Below are positions 53,100 to 64,000 of a stretch of 64,000 bases of DNA, piece after piece. Made by a program: the position numbers and the translations under genes. Position 1 is the first letter of the stretch. Every line of letters starts with the position of its first letter. A model generated the notes under the pieces. It saw only the letters and a list, made by a program, of their open reading frames with translations. It did no database searches and was not told the DNA's origin. This DNA is from Varroa destructor (taxonomy: Eukaryota; Arthropoda; Arachnida; Mesostigmata; Varroidae): NCBI RefSeq assembly GCF_002443255.2, contig NW_019211457.1, forward strand, positions 3,140 to 67,139. Direction: 5' to 3'.

Positions 53100-56000
53100 A
53101 CCTGAAGGCATAATGCCTAATAAGGAGGTTGACCACTATGCACGAGAGGGTCACAGTCGGGTGCATTGGAAGGTCAAGAAGAAGTTCCCGCGCAAGGCCT
53201 GGTGTGTCCGGTAAGACGGGCAACTTGGATCGTAGTACTCAACTAATGAGCTAGTAAATATACCAATAGCCCCTAAAAGTTGGTTTGGAAGCAGTTCAGC
53301 ATTTAGCCGGAGGGTCAGAGTTTAGTGCAAAACAGTGAGGTTTGGCGTGCACAATACGTTAGCCTCCGACATCCTGACAGGAAAGGAGGAAACGCACCAA
53401 TTTTCAAATGAGTGCAAGCTGGCTGAGAAAATGTACAGGTAGTAGAAATTCCGAAATTACCTTATGACGAAACGCGTATAGTTTTTTCTGCATGCTTAGG
53501 AGCAAATTATCAGATTCACTACTTGGAAAACTACTTGTTGCATCTGAAAGGAAATAAACTTTTCAATTGCAATAAGACGTAAACGTGTGCTGGAAATATG
53601 CGAAAAGCACACGTGTTAGCAAAACTTTTGAAAAAAAACGGTTGGATTTTGCAACAGACAAGTTATTACTATTGCGCTCACACACAATTAATTACTAGTC
53701 GGCTACACGTTCATATCAGGATAGACAGAGCTCAAATGAACCATCTGCTAATATTCAGGTGATACGTGTGGATACTCCAAAGAGATAGTGTTTCTTCTAT
53801 CTAAATGCCGATGGAGAATTTCCATCGAACATTAACGTACATAGTTCAATTCTCCGACAGTGAGAATATTCCATTTTCACAGGAATCTTTAAAGATAAAG
53901 GCAATTGTTGAAACAGGACCGCGAAACTGTCTGCGTATATCTGTATGTATATATGGACCAAATTTTCGTACTATAGTCATATCGATACGCTCTGAATTTC
54001 TATATTTTATTTATTATTATCCTACTAAGACTATACGTACATCTATATTTCTAACTTCAATCTATCAGTCAGGTATATCTGTTACATTAATTTACTATTT
54101 AACGAAATAAACGCTACGGCTCATGTTCTAAGGACGTTCGATTAAATCAACTGTATAAATGGTTTAATCCAATAACCTTTCCGTTTTCGACAAAGCCTAT
54201 TGGTATTCTACCCTGTTTACTATCATCAGTTCTTACATAAATAAGTTGGTGAAACCTTGTGGATGATTCTCACATCCGTTAGCGTTAGGTACCATTGTAG
54301 CGTAATGTTATCATATGATGTTACCCATGTAGCAAAGGCCAAGCCAATGTTAATACAATATTACTGCAAAACAACATAACAGACAAGACTAAAAGCCAGA
54401 TACGCTGGAGATTTGTAGGTGTGCATCTGGAACTTGTCCATAACTGACCGTATTACCGTATAGATTTACGTTGACGTCAGGAACTAACAGTATACTGAAA
54501 CGTATTCGTTATGGCGCCATTAAGTTAGCATAGCACATAGAGAAAGCGTACGCAGACAGCTTGCAGGCTTTTCTCCGATCGGCACCCATACAAACAGCCA
54601 AACTTGGTAAAACTTTGGACAAAAAAACCATGCCAGTGTTACTGGTAACGAACGAGAGAGATCGGCGAGGATACGGTTAACGAAAGCTGTAATAACAAAT
54701 TCTAAACAGTCTCTTTACTTCACGTGTGCTCGTCGTGTTCTCATTTGCTATCTGAAATTAAATAGAAAAACAAAATCTGAGATTTCGTATCGGGCGATCC
54801 CGTATGCCAATAGCTCAGACCGAATATGTTCCGACTAATCTAACGTGCTGTTGAGGTCTGAGGTTTGTCTCTGCAGTTTGTCGTATCGAGCGACGAGTCA
54901 CAGGCCTTTTGGAGGTTGACTTACATCGCGACAACTTCAACAACAAGTTGGCGACGCTTCAGTACAGCGGCTTTATGGATAGCTATACAGTCCACGCAGG
55001 TCGCTTTCTAACGTATGGCATTAGCAAACGGTGTCCATTTGTTCCTCCATCGTATGTGCATCTTCTATAGGCTGAAACGAGAATAAAAAGAAAGGAAGTA
55101 GATTTGTCGTGGACAAAATACATTACCAATTTTCAGTGAAATTGCGATCTTGCTGGTACGTCTTAGACACTTGTCGTTGTGTTTCAAACGCAACATTTTG
55201 GTTACGTAAAATATGAAAATGTAAAGTAATTTGGTGACAGCTAAACATGGCCCGATTTTTCGCCTACGGATTGCTCCGAAACGAGGAGCAGATCTGGCGC
55301 GCGGTACCGGATGTTGTACTATCATGATATAATCGATTTTTGTTTGATCAAAGTATGAGCTTTATATTTTTTCATGTTGGTGATGGACCAGGTTGTTACC
55401 ACGTAATGATGAAGTATCTTCAAGACGATTGACCTTTAATAGAAAAAAATCATTGAATTGATTGATTAAAATAAAGATCATAATTTAAAAGTATGATTTA
55501 TACCAAGTAATCAAACGAAATAATTTGGCTAACTCTGTTTTTTGTGTATGTCGTTGGTTTTTTTTCAACCGACAGGAAACAAAGGGGCTTTTTGCTCAGT
55601 TCCAAAGGTCGAAACTTTCAGTCCGTTGTTATCTAAATGGATTCAGGAGTTATTATTGCACAACGATAAGTACAAAACAAAATAGTAAAAAGTTGGCCAT
55701 ATCTCTTGTCATTTATAATAAATAACACGATATGCATAAAGGTCGCGGTAGGTATACCTAGGCTGATGCAACAAACTGACTTGTATATCTTGACCCATGT
55801 TTATCATGTCTTCAGATGACCGCTGTAACGATGGTTGTTATTATTATCACTAACTGTAATTTGGCTGTATAAACAGGCCACAGCCATGGAAACCCGGTGA
55901 ATTTATAAGAGTTGCCAATTCAAAAACACACAGGAGCTGTCTTTTCCTTACGAAGCTCTTACAGCGCCCGCAGCAAGATCTGTCGTTATCATCCATGACA

Positions 56001-56838
56001 ACGGGTAAAACTAGAACTATTGAAAAGTGAGTTTGAGATCAATGTCTCTGCCCAGTGGCTGAGTTCGTTAGAAATAGTTCCAGGTACTTTTTTGGTCGTT
56101 CGGCTGTGTCCTAAGATCTACCTGCGCTAAAGGAATATCCATTCGTAGAGCTGAATGACTTTTGCAGTGCCTACCTTTTGCATTACCATGTCCATTATAA
56201 GGACAACTACAACAATTCGTCTATATCTATGTGTGTTACCATTCGATTCTGAAACGTGTTAACAAGTGGAGCAGCAAAAAAAAACGATCTTCGAATTCAG
56301 ACTGATTTGGCAACGTTCAAAAACACAGTAGTTGCCGCATCGAGCAAAAAATTATTGATATTTCCAAAAATAAAAAACCTCAAGTAGTTAGCGTTAACTT
56401 GTACTGCAAAGCGATGGAGATGAGACGGCAAGTTCGAAAGAGAGCTCTTAAAGTTCTTCTGGATAAGTGTCATGCTTGCTGTTGTTGATTTGATTCTATA
56501 TATACAAATAGTAAAATAGAGGTGATTTATATTATATTACATATTTTCTACTAGATTATTACTAAGAGTAAACCTATGCTAGATTTACTATGGTCAATAA
56601 ACTTCAGTCAAAGTATTTCTATTCTACCAAAGAAAACAAAGTCGTATACACCATCTAATAGACCTTATCTAATTCTTCTTCTTATCTACTTCCTAGTCAT
56701 TCTTAGTCAACATTCTGATAATGTTCTGAATAAACGTTCCCGAATTGTCATAACATTTAATAAATATAGATAAACAGTGAAGTTCAACCTAGCTGTAAGT
56801 CTTTCTAATCTACAGACAAAATGATTATATTCACTTCG

Positions 56839-56872
56839 TATATTATTATTATTATTTTTTTTTTAATTAATT
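56839..56872. repeat. (ATT)n plus T-run
   Basis: Five ATT units run into a stretch of ten T and an AATTAATTAA palindrome. Simple-sequence DNA with no associated gene. Confidence 0.8.
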
Positions 56873-57784
56873 AACTAAACCTACAAAACAAGTACAAGTG
56901 AGTACCTAGGTGCACTTTGTAAAAGGATACGATGTGCTATATATATATACGTAATACAAACTGCTATTCGCCGAACTTACGGACAGTATTTAAATTCTAG
57001 CATATAAAATTCTGACTAAAAAGAAAGTATCACATTGTGATCCGTTAAAGCAATGAGGATTGAAAAATCACCGTCATAGTCAAAACCAAGCGACCATCCA
57101 CCCAGAATTAGAGATATTCAGCCTGTACTGAGCACCCGTCAGTGCCCACGCTGTACTTCCGCTAAAGTAGAAGGCAGATATTACCTCATTTGTGCCTACT
57201 CCCTCTGCTCGATCTGTGGGAATCTATTCTAGGCATCAATGGCTCTGTTGAATTTTAAGAAAATAGAAAGCCGATCTATCTCGGCATCAAATGGACTTCA
57301 ATTTAAATAGAAGCCACATAAATCCACTGTGGGTATTATAGGATTTTTATTGTTCTATGTGCCATGGCCGATCAAGGAGACATCATGCTGCCATATCTTC
57401 CTCAACAGATATAACTTTTATTTAAAGCGTTCATTTAATTGCTCTAAATACCGCAATGAAATCACTAGTGCTTCAGATACACTTTTCCATACAAGCACTG
57501 GCGAAACATGCAGGCGTGTCCAAGGGCAAAAACATGCAACCCAGATTTGAATTTGTGGGATAACTCCGTTAGAGCAAAACTCTAACTTGGCATAGCAGCC
57601 GTATTGTTCCATGTCATCCCAAACACCTGCGTTAAATATAGCATCGTAAAGCCAAAATGAACTGTCAAAATGGCCTAATTTTGAGACCCCCCAATGAGTA
57701 ACACTTTCTCTAAGAGTACTTAACATTATGAGAAAATGAAGTTTATAATTTATTGCGATGGAATTCAGTATCAGTTTCGCTATA

Positions 57785-57807
57785 TAATAATAATAATAAT
57801 AATAATT
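57785..57807. repeat. (TAA)7 microsatellite
   Basis: Seven trinucleotide units, about 60 nt upstream of the SINE-like copy at 57868. Confidence 0.85.
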
Positions 57808-57867
57808 AGGCTATTTAAATAACGTATTGATAGTCTAATGTTTAATTAAATTAGAAACGTTTATTGG

Positions 57868-57942
57868 CGACCTAGGCTGAACGGTTAACATATCCATCTT
57901 TATTTCTACTGCAAACGCATAGCACGCACCCGGTTCATTCCG
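57868..57942 (+). repeat. tRNA-like SINE head, copy 10
   Basis: GACCTAGGCTGAACGGTTAAC (57869-57889) resembles the A-box/D-arm region of a tRNA with a GGTTAA element. CCCGGTTCATTCC (57929-57941) is the B box, about 60 nt later. Acceptor-stem pairing is absent. Confidence 0.55.
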
Positions 57943-57959
57943 TACAACATTGACTTTTC

Positions 57960-58410
57960 TTTCTACCCACCAAACAATAGGTGTATACGACACCCTTTGT
58001 TCTGATTGAAGAACAGGGATACGCGACGACGTCCCATTTATGTACTATGCGGGTATGGTCCCTTATTACGAGTTCGCCACAATCGTCCCTCTTAACGACG
58101 TTTCAACGCAGGCTAGATGCAAATCCCATACATACGCAGGCCTGTCTTGCAACTTGGTTTAGCCTAGCTTTGCAGTTACCGTACAGCCTCACGTGCATCG
58201 AATGGAGGTAACGGGGGCGTTTACGTGCCGTCGAAGAGCTTCACTTAGCGTGATCCCTAGAAGTCGCAGTCGCAAACGTCTCTTAGTGGGACGTGCACGG
58301 CGCGTACCGAACATTCTATTTTATACGCGCGGGGATCCTGTCGCGTTCAACGGACGCACATCACGAATTGATGACATTGTAGGCGTGTTATGTTCATTAT
58401 AGGAAAGCTG
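57960..58410. other. CpG-rich patch with Arg-rich open frames
   Basis: Two overlapping plus frames (57981-58211 and 58193-58402) lie in a GC-rich patch. The second is strongly Arg/Ser-rich (RSRSRKRLL), which recalls splicing-factor RS segments but is also what CG-rich DNA encodes by chance. Confidence 0.3.
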
Positions 58411-59768
58411 TTATGTTGGTCATTATGATCGTTTTCGTTAGTTTCTTTAGTAGAGTGGACCGGATTAAGCGGACAGAGATGCAAATCATTTTTGAAAATA
58501 TCGTGTTGGCCAAGTTATCGCTGGTTATATGAGGCCATCAAAGTTACAAACATGTTATTCTTAAGCATGCACACTGCGGTATAAATTAATGGAAATTTAT
58601 AGCAATTGTGATATTCGACAAGTAAAGCACGTGACAAAGCACGAAAAAAGTGCCTATATTCATTAGTCCGTATAGTTTTGTATACGGTAATTCTGATAAC
58701 GGTTAGGGGTCGAGTTCACCATTCCAGTTGCGCTATAATTATATCCAAGCGGTAATTCGTTAGGCTTAAGCAAATTCATAGACGACTGCTATGGACATAA
58801 ATGGAAAAAAGTCAGTACAGTGGTACGTATAGGCAGATTGACGCAGCAATTGACATATTGTTTCAATGATTATCTATGAAATAACAATATCTAAGAAAGC
58901 TAAAACGAATAAATACATTGTATTGACCCCTGTCGAGCTACGGCTGCTCCACATCCACCCCCACCGGCCCGGCCATATACCAATTCAAAATATAGATGCA
59001 GCCATATGCCCCCACAAGCAGTCTGATACAGACATATATAACAATATAATCCCTTACTGCTGCCTAGCACGTGGTTTCTCCCATTCGTCGTCTAGACACA
59101 AATGAAGTCACAAGAACATGTCCAGCAAAGACCTTCAGATGGAAGACTTGTCGTTTCAAAGCAAAAGACGACGATATAAATAGGTTAGGTTTCGCATACT
59201 GTATCTAATATCCGTTCCGACGAGCAATATGAGGCCGTAACGTAACCGTATTTATATCCCTTCTATTTTTGTTGGCCTTGCACCACGCCCCTGTAACTGC
59301 TTGTGCTTCTGCAACTATCCAGCGTAGCATCAAAAACTTGCAGGACAAAGCTATCCGGGAGTACGGCCGAAAAGCTAAGGATCGAGCAAGGGGCCCAGAT
59401 GCTGCTAAAATAGGGATACACAAACAAAAGTGGCCGAGGCAGATATTATATTTGTGACTCTAATTGGGATGAAATGGAAAAGATTCGTTCATCTATTCAG
59501 TGCGAATAGACCACTTGTCGAACTAGAGCGGGTTTTCTCCTTATTTATTGGAGTAACGTTTATTTGTTCGATTTATTATCTTATTCATATACGTATCTTA
59601 GCACTGTGTTAGTTTTATGTAGCTATTTAGTACCCGCTAGTAAAAAAAAAAAGAACCAAACGGTATTTTTAGCTAGTGGGAGAATGCAGAATAGACATTT
59701 ATAAGCGGCTTAATTGTATTTGAAACATATGCCGTCATATCGCCCCTAATATATTACGCTACGTTTTT

Positions 59769-59795
59769 TGTAAGTGGAAATATTTCCCACTTACA
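59769..59795. repeat. 9-bp hairpin with self-complementary loop
   Basis: TGTAAGTGG (59769-59777) pairs with CCACTTACA (59787-59795). The loop contains AAATATTT, itself a palindrome, so the arms extend inward past one bulged C. Confidence 0.65.
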
Positions 59796-60614
59796 CAATG
59801 GCAGCAACACGGACATAGGACATACCTGTTAAATAGTAAGTAATGGAACCGGCTAGTATTATTTCGGCGTACATTTCTCGAATGTGCTGTTGGCTTTTGA
59901 AAACCGCCAAGCCCGAAGTTCTGCCTGTAGCGTGGAACGTCGACAATCAGCTATAATTATGCATCAGAGAGAAACTTCGTTGGAGCTTTCTGTTAGTTTA
60001 ACCCGCCAGTCTATGAAGAAAAATCGCTGCGAACTGGAGAAAATAGAATCCACCAAGCGAAAGCAATGGACGATAGATGGCCCGAAGCCTCAGCTCAACG
60101 AGGACTTGTGAAGCTTCTTTTAACCTCACCCATTTATTCCCGAGCTGCTTGCCCAATGCGAAGACGGAGATACGAGTGGAATAGGCTAGGCCATGGCCCA
60201 GTTGCGGTAGAGTGAATTACATCTGGGCTGTCTGCCTCACGTTGCCGCTTCTTCTATCTCCAAGGATCTAAAGAGCTGATTTGGCAGCGTGACGCATTCG
60301 AATGCCTCCGTAACGGAGCGCGCCTTCTCACCGATGAATCATCCAAGCCCAGTAGCGAACGTACCGCATTTATTGGCATAAAGGACATTTAGGTAGCTTA
60401 TCGACAGGCAAAAAAAAGGTAGATGCCAGTAACTTACATCGATAAGGGGAGGCTGCCTGCGTTTGGCTAGTGTGTAGACGAAGCGAACACGTCGCACGTC
60501 AATTCAGTCGGTCAGTCGCCGTGACGCTAAAAAGATGGATAATGGAAGCGATAATGGACACTGTATTAGCTAAGGAAGACCATGCGACCAGCCCGATAAG
60601 GACGAGTATATGGT

Positions 60615-60638
60615 CGTAGAGCCAAGAAAGGCTCTACG
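60615..60638. repeat. 9-bp hairpin, 6-nt loop
   Basis: CGTAGAGCC (60615-60623) pairs with GGCTCTACG (60630-60638) around AAGAAA. It resembles the size of a histone 3' stem-loop, but the stem and loop bases do not match that consensus and no histone gene is near. Confidence 0.65.
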
Positions 60639-63029
60639 TTCCTGTTACTAACAATAGGACTGTACTATTGAAATGGTAAGACCTTATTCTATGAACTGTG
60701 GAGTAGTATAGGTAGCTGACGCGCATCTCTGCCAGCGTTGCTACGGTATCGGTAGCTCACAAGCATACTGGTCCGCTGATCGGAATTTCACCGTTCGTAA
60801 AAGATATTTACTATTAGATAAATAATCAAATTAAAAGTTAAGAAAAATAAGGAATTATTATTAAGGTGAACAGCTGGTTGCTATTCCGTCTCGTACGTGA
60901 GTTGGAAAAGCGTCAGGTAAACGCAACAATATTTGTCCCGGTTGTGGCCCCAGTTGAATCAAGTCTTTGGTGCTATAGCTAAAAAAAAGATGATTTTGAA
61001 GACTTGTCAACATAGGGAAAATTACTTAGGAAATTAATATATGAAACTACATCGACTTCTTCATAATAATTTTCTAGGCCCAACAAAGAAGGTTTAGATT
61101 CGTCCGTTAATTCACTCCGTACGAGTAGGCAGGCTTAACCATTGTTTCCACTTACAGATCGTACTCAGTTTAGATGGCCTATATTCGTAAATGCCTTTTC
61201 TCAGCCCGCAGTTTGCTTGTTAAAGTACGTAACGCCATTTTGTACAAGTATCAAATATGGTTTTTATTCTGTATAATTTCGATGACAAAAAATATATGCG
61301 GTAATTCACAGACCGCGATAAAAGCTTTAAAAGGCTATAAATCGATATTGGTGTACATAACACGAAAAAAAAACTCACAGTTCCAACAACTGCCGCTGCT
61401 TAAAGATGAGCCGACAAAAACTAAACGAAAATTTACTAGAAGATAACGAATATTCTATCTCCTTTTTATTGTTCTTTAAACAGATTTCAATATGTTTTCC
61501 AGTGGGTTGCTTCCAATGAGTTCCGGTACTTTTGTAAATGATTTGTTTAAAATCCTTCGATTGCTTTCGGTATATTATCGTTCTTTGTACGTCAGACCGT
61601 AAGAATTTTATTTAACCTATAACATGTCGAAATTGTAGCAATCTACACCTATTTCGAGAGCTGTTTAGAAATTTCTGTGTTTTGTTAACAACAACTTGGG
61701 ATACTGGCTACGTTTTGTTGCATTTAACAATGGTGTATAGCCATTGGCCATCAGCAAGCAACAAACATAGGATTAGAATCAGTAACCACGACATGGAATC
61801 GATACCAGCCATTCGTCACATTCTGTTGGTTTGAACTTTGCTCTAGATAGCTCGTAACTTAAATCTCTAAGAACCTGAAGTACACTGATCTTTTACCTAC
61901 TTTTTTTTTACGAATTTCTATTAAAAACTGATTGATATAGGTCTGCATCAGTTGATTTGTTATGCACTTGTATATATTTGTGACAGGAGCCCTAGACGAT
62001 GTTCAGATTTAACTTCAATTTTGTGTCATTGCCGTATCAAAGGAATCATGACTGCTACAATGACGGGAAAGATAGTTTAAAAGTACGCGCTTCAAGCTTT
62101 TAATTTGGCGCTACGGGCAAGCACTTAATTGGCTGCTACGGTGAGATAGGTATAGTTTCAGCTTGTATGTGGCGCGAAAAGGGGGCAGCTAAAATTCTCT
62201 ACCGTTTTCAACCCATTGTTAGTCCGAAGAAGCGATACAAAACGTTGTACCCGGTAGTGTATTGTCAATAGTTGTACATGAGCAAATCATGACTACGAGT
62301 CATAAATCATCTTGTATGTTTTGAATTTAATTTTATCTATTTTTCCTTCAAGATCTCATAGTTGCTTACAGTTGAATATTAAAAAAGACAGGATCTAAAT
62401 CACTTTCGTTCACTGCACGATTACATTTTCCCAATGTAAATATCCTTAGCACCCATAATAATTGTTTGTCTATTCAAGACGTTCCGAATTTTCATAAATA
62501 GAATAATTTCATCGAAACGGTGAGTACCGAAACTCAACAGTCCGTGGCGTCGGCAAAGTCGACTCGGCCTGCTAGAGCAGCTCTTTCAGAATGCAGGAGA
62601 ACGTTGACCATTATGCTTGCTTGAATCTTCTGAAGAAAACCCAACGTATTATATGCATAAATAGCCGTTCTGATTGCTTTGCCCCACGGGTGCATTTCGC
62701 CTTCCCGTTTGCGAATTCCTGATAGCGACCGCGGTAACCTAGTCGAACTACCCCCACTGATATTCGTACAGATACTAGACTAAAGATATCTTACGTGCCA
62801 TTTCTAACAAGAAAAATATCTTTATAGCGTTTGTTTACCAGAAGATAACTGCTTGCTCCACCTGAGGCTTCCTGCCGGGCATTGTCAATATTTGACGCGG
62901 CCGTGAGAGTTCGGTCCATATGCGAAGAAGTCGATTGTACGTATAATCCTCAAAACAAATGATCCAAGACGTGTGTTCCACCTATAAGCTTACTAAGTTA
63001 CAGGTCAGCTAGCTTATCCGAGCTGGCCG

Positions 63030-63100
63030 AAGGGATCGAACCGCACAGACGTTGGATCAGGCGCCTACATAAATACTATTGCCCACAACATTGCTTGGCC
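63030..63100 (-). repeat. tRNA-like SINE head, copy 11
   Basis: On the minus strand, GGTTCGATCCCT (plus 63031-63042) is a perfect B box. GGCCAAGCAATGTTGTGGG, 58 nt upstream, is the A-box candidate. The spacing equals that of the better copies. Confidence 0.5.
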
Positions 63101-64000
63101 TGCACTCGAACCTTTACTGATTGATCACTGGTTAGATGTGCCAGGAATCATTTACTAGAGAGCTGCACTACAATGCTAATTTACGCATGACTTCCCCCTG
63201 TACAAAGCATTCACAAGGGCATCGAGATGCATAGAGCTGCAAGCGATTTCCATGCGTCATTAATATGAGACGCATCGAGGGAGTACAATAAAACCTTTTG
63301 CTTATTATATATATACAGCAGTGTTTTTGTAGTACGTGTACGACATTTTGCATTGGCATAGCTACAAGCAGACTATGGTTGAACTACTTTTATGCAGCCG
63401 TATACTTGATTCTTTGAACATCCAACTGTTGATGGCATGATCGGACACCCTATAATTGCCAGATCAAGGAGCTTATGGACTTATATAGGTTTATCGAACG
63501 AACCAATTTTAAGTTCGGCTGAATTAGAAATAAGCCCCGCCTGAAGAGTCATAATTCAAAAAATAACTGATAGTTACTTGTATTCACATGTAGCTACTGC
63601 GTTAAAATAGCCTTGATTTTCTTCTAGCTAATACATATTTGCCCCTATCTGGCTAACAAGATTATATATTTCTAATAAAATGTAATTTTAAGGCGGTTCT
63701 CACAAAGACTCCGCAAAATATATATAACTTTTTGTTGTAGCTTTTTGAAAATACATTTATTAGATGTATTTAGTAAACTATCTAGTAGTATTGGCTAGAA
63801 CTAAATAATAAATATGTTCGTTAAATAGACTATATTTGTTGCGTTTGATTTATGTGCTGAATGATATATTTTATTAAATGATATATAATAGCAACGATTT
63901 GGGGCCTAAGCGTGCCTACTTCCGAACCAGTTAACACAAATCTGTCCTTTAGCTGGTAACGCTCAAAAAACGGCCGATATTCTCTTACTTATCACAGTCA

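Larger units (their letters stand above)
53100..57867. other. no gene recognised
   Basis: AT-rich, with a 101-codon frame at 53805-54110 that is Ile/Tyr/Ser-rich as expected from base composition. 57329-57726 is open on both strands (73 and 102 codons) without motifs. Confidence 0.6.
58411..64000. other. no gene recognised
   Basis: 60080-60600 is moderately GC-rich with a short Lys/Arg-rich frame before it (59884-60111). 61174-61446 is a basic 90-codon frame. Neither has a recognisable domain. The rest is AT-rich intergenic-type DNA with two hairpins and one SINE-like head. Confidence 0.6.

Noticed and set aside
57329..57726. Region open on both strands, considered as a transposase remnant
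   Set aside because: No catalytic acidic triad context, helix-turn-helix or terminal inverted repeats could be found.
60190..60250. A-box-like GGCCCAGTTGCGGTAGAG
   Set aside because: No B box follows at 40-75 nt.
1..64000. CRISPR arrays, operons, Shine-Dalgarno sites and bacterial terminators
   Set aside because: The window is eukaryotic; no regularly spaced identical repeats of CRISPR type were seen.

Overview
This window looks like animal nuclear DNA, most likely from an arthropod. It is AT-rich and contains a 100-base scaffold gap, many microsatellites and homopolymer tracts, and many short sequences with tRNA-like pol III promoter boxes. Its one unmistakable landmark is a stretch of metazoan small-subunit (18S) rRNA sequence at about 47909-48804. 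Wording such as ACCGCCCTAGTTCTAACC and GGAAAACTTACC would suit a chelicerate (mite-like) 18S, but that is an inference from remembered consensus and not a species call.

I could not identify a single protein-coding gene. Every long open frame was read for catalytic motifs, zinc fingers, transmembrane patterns, reverse transcriptase or transposase signatures and housekeeping families, and none was convincing. The longest frame (39614-40165, 183 codons) is only modestly longer than chance allows in DNA of this composition. Any coding content would have to be short exons in the few GC/CpG-rich islands (about 25440-26350, 29640-30360, 32770-33400, 40660-40990, 57960-58400, 60080-60600).

Layout. 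1-28959: gene-free AT-rich DNA with hairpins near the left edge, two clear and one weak tRNA-like SINE candidates, a helically phased heptamer array (24007-24055) and a GC-rich island. 28960-29059: assembly gap. 29060-39600: a CpG-rich island with overlapping open frames on both strands, then AT-rich DNA with a long polypyrimidine tract. 39614-41609: two unexplained open frames and a perfect 15-bp hairpin. 41700-47900: SINE-like copies, A18, G18 and (CAA)6 tracts. 47909-48804: a decayed 5'-truncated 18S copy with an intact 3' boundary, followed by a short spacer with a 15-bp hairpin and possibly a 5.8S remnant. 49300-64000: more gene-free DNA with SINE-like copies.

The picture is a gene-poor, repeat-littered region holding an old rDNA fragment. 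The two results most worth pursuing are the 18S pseudogene, with its missing head-domain helices and altered decoding-centre bases, and the set of tRNA-like repeats whose A-box to B-box spacing points to a long-variable-arm (Ser/Leu type) tRNA ancestor. I found no undescribed gene system and do not claim one.
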